Shown here: in pieces, positions 58,366-64,000 of the stretch
Numbering within the stretch: position 1 is the stretch's first letter
Layout: each line of letters starts with the position of its first letter
NCBI GenBank assembly: GCA_030248225.1
Contig: JASANE010029994.1
Coordinates: 1 to 64,000 of the forward strand
Direction: 5' to 3'
Source of the DNA: Trileptium ribeirensis
Taxonomy: Eukaryota; Nematoda; Enoplea; Enoplida; Thoracostomopsidae
DNA: 64,000 bases
Program-made: the position numbers and the translations under genes
The notes under the pieces: model-generated
The model's database searches: none
Seen by the model: only the letters and a program-made list of their open reading frames with translations
What the model was told of the DNA's origin: nothing

Positions 58366-61300
58366 ATGTTGAAACAGCTAATCAACAACCAACTGAAGCG
58401 TGGTGTCAAACTATGGATATCCGTTAAATGTACGCTACAAAAATTGGATGGCACGCAAATGACAGCTCATTTCAACACCAAGTCCCACCCTATCCTACAT
58501 GGGAGTAATATTGACTCTGAAGTTACCCATTTGTTCAATGAGCTCAAAAAGAAACTGGATGATTTTCAACGTATGGGATCTGGATGGGTGCTACAAGACG
58601 TTCAACACGCTGATATACATATCAGCAAGTATCAACCCCTCCGCGCATCCTCATACAAAGAACTTCCAGCATCAATCCGCAATAAACATGCGGTACTTAA
58701 TATCCAAAATAATGACAATAAATGTTTCATGTGGAGTGTTTTGGCGGCATTGCATCCAATCGATCGGAAGCATCATGCTGAACGAATAAATAACTATGAA
58801 CAATACATTAATGAACTTAATATGAACGGTATTGAATACCCCGTTAAGCTCAAGGATGTACCTCGATTTGAACATCAAAACAGTATTTCTGCTAATGTAT
58901 ACGGACTCGAAGATGGGGTAATTTACCCGCTATATATATCGAAATCTCAACACCAACAATACATTCATCTCCTCCTGTACAAAGAACATTACTGTCTGAT
59001 TCGCAGTTTGGATTCGTTGCTGTATAACCAACGTCGTCATAAAACTAAGAAATATTTCTGCGATAAATGTCTGATTCCCTGTTATAGTGCAGCTAAACGT
59101 GACGAACATTTACAACGATGTCGACACAATAAACCGTCTCGTATCCAGACTCCTCCGTCAAATTCAACTCTTCAATTCTCAAATTTTCACCGTATGCAGC
59201 GATCTCCTTACGTTATATATGCTGATTTCGAATGTATCCTCGAAAAGGTTCACACATGTGAACCATCAACGTCCACCTCATACACAAATCCGTATCAACG
59301 TCACACTCCATGTGGATATGGACTTATTGAGTGCTTTGGTTGCTGCAATGATAAAGTCCAAACCGGTGAACCAATTATATATCGCGGAGATAATATCGTT
59401 AAACATTTTCTTAATAATGTAATTGAACTGTCTGAACAGTTTCAAAAAATTCCAACCAAACCTCTTAACCTAACTAATAATGAACAATGTAAATTCGATA
59501 ACACAACAGAATGTTATATATGTAATAATCCCATGGATCCCGATGATAAAGCACGTGACCACTGTCATTTTTGTGGTCGATATCGTGGCGCAGCTCATCC
59601 CCAATGTAATATTGGATTCAGACTTAATCGCGATGTGACTGTTCTATTTCATAATTTACGTCGATACGATGGACACCTAATAATGCAAGAACTTGGCATA
59701 ATGTGTAAGCAAAAGGGATTGGAGATTGAATGCATCGCAAAAGGTATGGAGGATTATATGACATTCTCTATCAAACGCAAAGCAAAGAAGCTCAACCCCC
59801 AAGCTGATGACGAGGAGGACGACGATGACACCTGCTGGGATGAAAACGCTGACGGCGTCGATTTCATACTAGGTAATGATGACACATCTGAAGATGATAT
59901 TGGATGGAAGATTCGTTTCATAGACACCATCCAATTCCTACCATCATCTCTTCAAACGTTAGTCGATAATCTAAAGAAAACCGGAGTCGATCATTTCCAA
60001 GCGATGAAGCACGTATTCGGAGATAGATTGGATTTAATGCTGCGTAAGGGTGTTTACCCTTACGAATATATGGACTCCATCAATCGCTTCAACGAAACAA
60101 GTCTCCCCAAGCAGAAATACTTTTACTCCACTCTCACCGAAAGCGGTATCAGCGATCAAGATTACATACAAGCACAAACGGTTTGGCGAGAAATGAATAT
60201 TGAAAATATCGGACAATACCACGATCTTTACCTCAAAACCGACATTCTACTCCTCCGTGACGTCTTCGAGAATTTCCGATTATTCTGTCTCGACAAATTC
60301 CGTCTGGACCCTGCTCACTACATTACACTCCCAAGCTTCGCATGGGACGCTTGTCTTATGAAGACAGGTGTGAAACTAGACCTCATTTCCGACCCAGATA
60401 TGTACGGTTTTTTCGAAGAAGGAATTCGTGGTGGTGTATCGGTTATATCCCACCGATATGCGAAGGCAAACAATCCCTACTTTGATGGATATAATCCTAC
60501 AGAACCAAATAGATATATCATATACCTCGACGCGAACAATTTATACGGCTGGTCGATGGTTCAAAAACTCCCGTGTAATAATTTCAAATGGCTTTCCCCA
60601 GCTAAAATTTGTTCCATGGATTGGAATTCAGTGAATGTAAATGGTGATACTGGATATATATTAGAAGTAGACTTGAATTATCCATATCACCTCCACGAAC
60701 TTCATAATGATTATCCTTTAGCACCTGAACGATTAAAGATAACCGATTCCATGTTATCCTCATACTGTAATACGATGAAACTAGAACGCACCGCACCGGT
60801 GGAGAAGTTGGCTCCAAATTTAAACGATAAACAACGCTATATAGTTCACATAAGAAATCTCCAACAATACCTCTCCCTCGGTTTAGAACTTCAAAAGGTT
60901 CACCGTGTTATATCCTTCAAACAATCTGAATGGATGGAACCATATATAACATTTAATACCGAGATGCGAAAGAAGGCAAATAGTGACTTTGAAAAGGACC
61001 TATATAAACTACTCAACAACGCTGTATTTGGGAAAACTATGGAGAATGTGCGAGCTTATGTAGATATTAAATTAGTTACTAACGAACATAAATTTGAAAA
61101 GTTGGTTGCAAACCCCCGATACTCCATGTCGTCAATATTTAACGAGAATTTGGTCGCGGTTAAAATGCACCGCAAAACTGTCAAACTGTGTAAACCCATA
61201 TACGTTGGGTTTACGGTATTGGAATTATCAAAGTCCCTAATGTACAATTTTCACTATAACTATATGAAGTCTATATATAATTCTAACTGTAAACTCTTAT

Positions 61301-61866
61301 TCACGGATACGGATTCATTATGTTATTCGGTACAAACGAAAGACATTTACGATGATATGGCAGAAAATTCATCTTTCTTTGATACCAGCGATTACCCCAC
61401 AGATCACCCTCTATTCTCTTTAGCGAACAAGAAAGTCCTTGGTAAAATGAAAGATGAGACTGCTGGAAAACCCATTGAGGAATTTGTTGGACTCCGTTCG
61501 AAGATGTACAGTATCAAATGTGGTGGAGTTGAAAAGAAACGTGCAAAGGGCGTAAAAAAGACAATTGTAAAAAACCAAATGCGACATCAGGATTATTACA
61601 ATATTTTATTTAGTGGTAGTAATATGAAGAACAAAATGAATATGATTAGAAGTGATAAACATGTATTACATACACTGACGCTTAATAAGACGAGTTTATC
61701 GGCGTTTGATGATAAACGGTATATATTAGACGATGGAATCAGTTCCTATGCTTATGGACATTATAATGTGTATGATATGAACAATGAAGATATTAATGAA
61801 TTGATTAACGATGATCTTATGTTTGTTTCTGATGATGAACTTATGAATATTGATATTGTTGTTTAA
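58366..61866 (+). CDS. polB: Protein-primed family B DNA polymerase of a Polinton
   Basis: 1166 codons. It replicates the linear element using a protein primer. An N-terminal region (about 117-215) has NDNKCFMWSVLAAL and EHYCLIRSL, a Cys/His pair like that of papain/OTU-fold domains found in some Polinton polymerases. A zinc finger (YFCDKC ... HLQRC) starts at about 230. Exonuclease motifs: YADFEC (about 287), FHNLRRYDG (about 428), YHDLYLKTD (about 618). A Cys/His cluster (CYICNN ... DHCHFCGRYRGAAH) starts at about 383. Polymerase motifs: YLDANNLYG (about 720), KLLNNAVFGK (about 882), FTDTDS (about 979) and a later KMYSIK. All catalytic Asp residues are kept. The stop overlaps an AATAAA signal. 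The true start is probably upstream at 57898. Confidence 0.95.
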   Translation: MLKQLINNQLKRGVKLWISVKCTLQKLDGTQMTAHFNTKSHPILHGSNIDSEVTHLFNELKKKLDDFQRMGSGWVLQDVQHADIHISKYQPLRASSYKELPASIRNKHAVLNIQNNDNKCFMWSVLAALHPIDRKHHAERINNYEQYINELNMNGIEYPVKLKDVPRFEHQNSISANVYGLEDGVIYPLYISKSQHQQYIHLLLYKEHYCLIRSLDSLLYNQRRHKTKKYFCDKCLIPCYSAAKRDEHLQRCRHNKPSRIQTPPSNSTLQFSNFHRMQRSPYVIYADFECILEKVHTCEPSTSTSYTNPYQRHTPCGYGLIECFGCCNDKVQTGEPIIYRGDNIVKHFLNNVIELSEQFQKIPTKPLNLTNNEQCKFDNTTECYICNNPMDPDDKARDHCHFCGRYRGAAHPQCNIGFRLNRDVTVLFHNLRRYDGHLIMQELGIMCKQKGLEIECIAKGMEDYMTFSIKRKAKKLNPQADDEEDDDDTCWDENADGVDFILGNDDTSEDDIGWKIRFIDTIQFLPSSLQTLVDNLKKTGVDHFQAMKHVFGDRLDLMLRKGVYPYEYMDSINRFNETSLPKQKYFYSTLTESGISDQDYIQAQTVWREMNIENIGQYHDLYLKTDILLLRDVFENFRLFCLDKFRLDPAHYITLPSFAWDACLMKTGVKLDLISDPDMYGFFEEGIRGGVSVISHRYAKANNPYFDGYNPTEPNRYIIYLDANNLYGWSMVQKLPCNNFKWLSPAKICSMDWNSVNVNGDTGYILEVDLNYPYHLHELHNDYPLAPERLKITDSMLSSYCNTMKLERTAPVEKLAPNLNDKQRYIVHIRNLQQYLSLGLELQKVHRVISFKQSEWMEPYITFNTEMRKKANSDFEKDLYKLLNNAVFGKTMENVRAYVDIKLVTNEHKFEKLVANPRYSMSSIFNENLVAVKMHRKTVKLCKPIYVGFTVLELSKSLMYNFHYNYMKSIYNSNCKLLFTDTDSLCYSVQTKDIYDDMAENSSFFDTSDYPTDHPLFSLANKKVLGKMKDETAGKPIEEFVGLRSKMYSIKCGGVEKKRAKGVKKTIVKNQMRHQDYYNILFSGSNMKNKMNMIRSDKHVLHTLTLNKTSLSAFDDKRYILDDGISSYAYGHYNVYDMNNEDINELINDDLMFVSDDELMNIDIVV

Positions 61867-61870
61867 TAAA
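61865..61870 (+). promoter_or_regulatory. Poly(A) signal overlapping the PolB stop
   Basis: AATAAA begins at the second base of the TAA stop codon. The 3' untranslated part would be extremely short, since the integrase ATG is 41 bases after the stop. Confidence 0.6.
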
Positions 61871-61890
61871 GTCTTAAAAACAAATGTGTT

Positions 61891-61898
61891 TATAAATA
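61891..61898 (+). promoter_or_regulatory. TATA-like box before integrase
   Basis: TATAAATA ends ten bases before the integrase ATG, in the 41-bp gap. A TATA box so close to the ATG would give almost no leader, so this is a weak call. Confidence 0.35.
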
Positions 61899-61907
61899 GG
61901 GCTAAAG

Positions 61908-62963
61908 ATGGATTCTAAACTTAAAGATATATACTACGACCCTACAAACATTGCAGGTTTTTCAACTGCTCCTAAACTGTATAGAGAAGCTAAACAGCGA
62001 GGGTATAACATCAAGTTTAAGGAAGTGCAGGATTGGTTACGTGGTCAGGAAACATATACTTTACATAAACCTAGAAGATTAAGATTTCAGCGTAGACGTA
62101 CTGTTGTTAAAGGTTTAAATGATTTATTTCAGGCCGATTTAGCTGATATGAGTAACTTGTCATCATATAATGATGGTATAAAATATTTACTTGTTGTTAT
62201 TGACTGCTTTTCCAAATATGCTTGGGTTAAACCTGTTAAAAATAAGACAGCTTATACTACTCTAAATGCATTAAAATCTGTCTTTGAGCAAGTTAAACCT
62301 CAAAATTTTCAAACAGATAATGGTAAAGAGTTTGTAAATAACCTGTTATATGATTATTGTAAGGAAAATGGTATAAATGTTTATACTGCTAAGAATAAGG
62401 AAACAAAAGCAAGTATTGCTGAGCGGTTTATACGTACTTTGAAGGGGAAAATTTATAAATTTTTAACATCTAAAAATTCCCGTAGATATATTGATAATCT
62501 TCAATCACTTGTAGAAAGTTATAATAATACTGAAAACAGTTATGGTTTTACACCTTCAAAGGTTGATAATGAGGATGAAATTCGGGAAAAGTTATTTCCA
62601 GCGCAAGATGTGGATGTTCGATATAAATTTCAACTAGGCGATATTGTACGTGTTTCCATTGAACGACTTCCTTTCGAACGTGGATTTAACCAGTTGTGGT
62701 CACGTGAAGTGTTTACAATAAGTAAACAACTACCATTCAATCCTCCAGTTTACGAGCTTGAAGATGCAAATAAGGAAACTATATTGGGAAGATTTTATAA
62801 GCAAGAGCTGCAAAATGTTAAAGTAGTGGGTGATTCATATAAAATTGAAAAAATTATACGCAAACGCAAGACCAAAAGGGGTACAGAGTACCTTGTAAAG
62901 TGGCTTGGATACCCCAAATCAATGAATTCATGGGTACATGAAGAGGATTTACAACCGCTGTAG
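61908..62963 (+). CDS. int: Polinton retroviral-type integrase with chromodomain
   Basis: 351 codons from ATG, intact. It would insert the element by strand transfer with a short target duplication. The rve core carries D77 (FQADLADM), D137 (QTDNGKEF) and E172 (ASIAERFIRTLKGK), with 34 residues between D137 and E172 as in the DD35E family. A C-terminal SH3-like part lies at about 215-290 (FQLGDIVRVS). A chromodomain occupies the last 42 residues, YKIEKIIRKR ... EYLVKWLGYP ... SWVHEEDLQPL, with the aromatic Y, W, W positions of methyl-lysine readers, suggesting chromatin-directed insertion. An N-terminal HHCC finger is not evident. Confidence 0.95.
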   Translation: MDSKLKDIYYDPTNIAGFSTAPKLYREAKQRGYNIKFKEVQDWLRGQETYTLHKPRRLRFQRRRTVVKGLNDLFQADLADMSNLSSYNDGIKYLLVVIDCFSKYAWVKPVKNKTAYTTLNALKSVFEQVKPQNFQTDNGKEFVNNLLYDYCKENGINVYTAKNKETKASIAERFIRTLKGKIYKFLTSKNSRRYIDNLQSLVESYNNTENSYGFTPSKVDNEDEIREKLFPAQDVDVRYKFQLGDIVRVSIERLPFERGFNQLWSREVFTISKQLPFNPPVYELEDANKETILGRFYKQELQNVKVVGDSYKIEKIIRKRKTKRGTEYLVKWLGYPKSMNSWVHEEDLQPL

Positions 62964-63205
62964 GGGTACAATACGTACCCGTAGGGGTACAAAGGGGTAC
63001 AACATACAGCTACATAGTGGTAAATGTATGGGATATATGGATACAATACGTACCCATAGGGGTACAGAATACGGGTGCACAGGGTAAAACATAGGGGTAC
63101 ACATTGATAAATGTAGGGAATATAGGGGTATAATACGTACCCGTAGGGGTACAGAATAGGGATACACAGGGTTACAAAAAGGGAACACAGGGGTACAATA
63201 TGGTG
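62958..63205. repeat. GGGTAC/GTACCC palindromic minisatellite
   Basis: Starts at the integrase stop codon. Repeats of AGGGGTACAATACGTACCC and its variants (about eleven GGGGTAC-type words), with three ATACGTACCC(A/G)TAGGGGTAC blocks. Each block can fold into a short hairpin. Confidence 0.85.
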
Positions 63206-63214
63206 GTGTTAAAG

Positions 63215-63232
63215 TTCTTAAAAAGGTTTAAT
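63215..63232 (+). promoter_or_regulatory. Shared intergenic 18-nt motif, copy 1
   Basis: TTCTTAAAAAGGTTTAAT, identical to 63968-63985. It lies ten bases before the ATPase ATG. A shorter relative, GTCTTAAAAACAAA, follows PolB at 61871. Confidence 0.7.
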
Positions 63233-63242
63233 CATGTAATCC

Positions 63243-63974
63243 ATGATAATTATGGATCATGTATGTAACAAGTGTGAACGATCTTATACTTCTCGTCAAC
63301 ATTTACATAGACATAAGAAAACTTGTACAGCTCAAACAATGTCAAGCTGTGATAAAATACCTTTACCTTTGGAATTACCGTTCACATGTGTTGTGAGTGG
63401 TCAAACTGGAAGTGGAAAAACGCAATGGATATATCGATTACTCAAACATGCGTTTTTTGATCAAAAAGTTGATAAAATTCTATATTGTTACAGTATTTTT
63501 CAAGATATATATGCTAAAATGTTGAGAAAAATACCCAACTTTGAACTACACGAAGGTATTCCCTCTGAATTTCCCACTGGCACAGCACACGTTTTATGTG
63601 TATTGGACGATTTAATGATTGAGGCCTCAAATGATAAAAAGCTTGCAGCAGCATTTTCCCGTATGCGTCATAATAAGTTAAGCACAATTTTTGTTACACA
63701 GAATTTGTATCATGAAGGTAAATACATGCGAACAATAACTCGAAACGCACAGTATATGGTTCTGTTCCCCAACTTTAGAGATCAGTCAATGATACATACC
63801 CTGGGAAGACAAATGTGGCCTTCAAAACCAGATTTTCTTTCAAGCGCATTTGAGCAAGCAACAAGGGAACCGTATGGTTATCTATTTCTTGATCTAAAAC
63901 CAGCTACAGAGAGTGTACTAAGGGTACGACAATGTATTTTTCCCGATGACAGTCAGATGTTTGTTTATTCTTAA
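63243..63974 (+). CDS. Polinton A32/FtsK-type packaging ATPase with N-terminal zinc finger
   Basis: 243 codons. It would pump element DNA into a capsid. Walker A is GQTGSGKT (residues 53-60). Walker B is VLCVLDDLM with D122/D123. A sensor-like TIFVTQN and an Arg-containing ITRNAQYMVLF follow. The first 28 residues hold a C-x2-C...H-x3-C finger (HVCNKCERSY ... HRHKKTC), which echoes the zinc fingers at the start of the polymerase. Length fits Polinton ATPases. Two in-frame Mets (1 and 4) make the start slightly uncertain. The stop lies within the second copy of the intergenic motif. Confidence 0.93.
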   Translation: MIIMDHVCNKCERSYTSRQHLHRHKKTCTAQTMSSCDKIPLPLELPFTCVVSGQTGSGKTQWIYRLLKHAFFDQKVDKILYCYSIFQDIYAKMLRKIPNFELHEGIPSEFPTGTAHVLCVLDDLMIEASNDKKLAAAFSRMRHNKLSTIFVTQNLYHEGKYMRTITRNAQYMVLFPNFRDQSMIHTLGRQMWPSKPDFLSSAFEQATREPYGYLFLDLKPATESVLRVRQCIFPDDSQMFVYS

Positions 63975-63985
63975 AAAGGTTTAAT
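63968..63985 (+). promoter_or_regulatory. Shared intergenic 18-nt motif, copy 2
   Basis: Perfect second copy of TTCTTAAAAAGGTTTAAT. The ATPase stop TAA lies inside it. The next Polinton gene presumably begins just outside the window. Confidence 0.7.
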
Positions 63986-64000
63986 TTTTTAGATGTAATA

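Larger units (their letters stand above)
57110..64000 (+). mobile_element. Polinton/Maverick DNA transposon, left part
   Basis: The gene set PolB, integrase with chromodomain and A32/FtsK-type ATPase on one strand is diagnostic of Polintons. Capsid, penton, protease and the right terminal inverted repeat would lie beyond the window. The start is a minimum estimate from the tandem repeats. Confidence 0.9.

Noticed and set aside
62795..63188. Minus-strand Tyr/Pro-rich frames
   Set aside because: Low-complexity translation of the GGGTAC minisatellite and the antisense of the integrase chromodomain.

Overview
This is eukaryotic, almost certainly invertebrate-animal, genomic DNA made almost entirely of mobile elements. 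I found no host gene. Support for an animal host comes from a Polinton/Maverick (protein-primed DNA polymerase, chromodomain integrase, A32/FtsK-type ATPase), a Ty3/Gypsy retroelement with an Env-like gene, an I/R1-type LINE fragment and a Merlin/ISXO2-like fragment. The species cannot be read from the sequence.

Layout. 1-9 kb: decayed repeats, including a fold-back element (arms 210-770 and 2471-3016), paired inverted blocks rich in CCGGAA, and a degenerate dispersed family. 9.15-11.1 kb: 5'-truncated, frameshifted LINE (reverse transcriptase plus RNase H) on the minus strand. 11.1-20.7 kb: non-coding, with degenerate tandem arrays built on CCGGATGG and CCGGACGG cores. 20.7-21.2 kb: a short ORF resembling the zinc ribbon of Merlin/ISXO2 transposases, then an 18-bp minisatellite. 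22.3-22.7 kb: a MITE with long inverted termini.

23,784-55,059: a complete but mutated giant LTR retrotransposon of about 31.3 kb on the minus strand. Its LTRs are 6.33 and 6.45 kb, start TGTAA and end TTACA, and lie between TTTA target-site duplications. The 18.5 kb interior reads, in element direction: candidate primer-binding site, a Gag with a damaged zinc knuckle, about 4 kb of acidic unidentified ORFs, a second Gag preceded by a degenerate 2A-like motif, a tRNA-Ala(TGC)-like gene, an Env-like class I glycoprotein gene, protease, reverse transcriptase, RNase H, integrase, disordered ORFs, and a NADAR (YbiA-like) domain gene. Env lying between gag and pol, the tRNA gene whose 3' end touches an ATG, and the NADAR gene are the most novel points. 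The copy is defective: RT has lost its YxDD box and its first catalytic Asp, and most genes carry stops or frameshifts.

55-57.9 kb: AT-rich spacer ending in five roughly 150-bp repeats. 57.9-64 kb: the left part of a Polinton on the plus strand, with PolB, integrase and packaging ATPase largely intact. It continues past the window. Polinton genes are separated by short AT-rich gaps with a shared 18-nt motif, and a GGGTAC/GTACCC palindromic minisatellite lies between integrase and ATPase.

Many apparent reading frames start at non-ATG codons or lie inside the LTRs and were not treated as genes.
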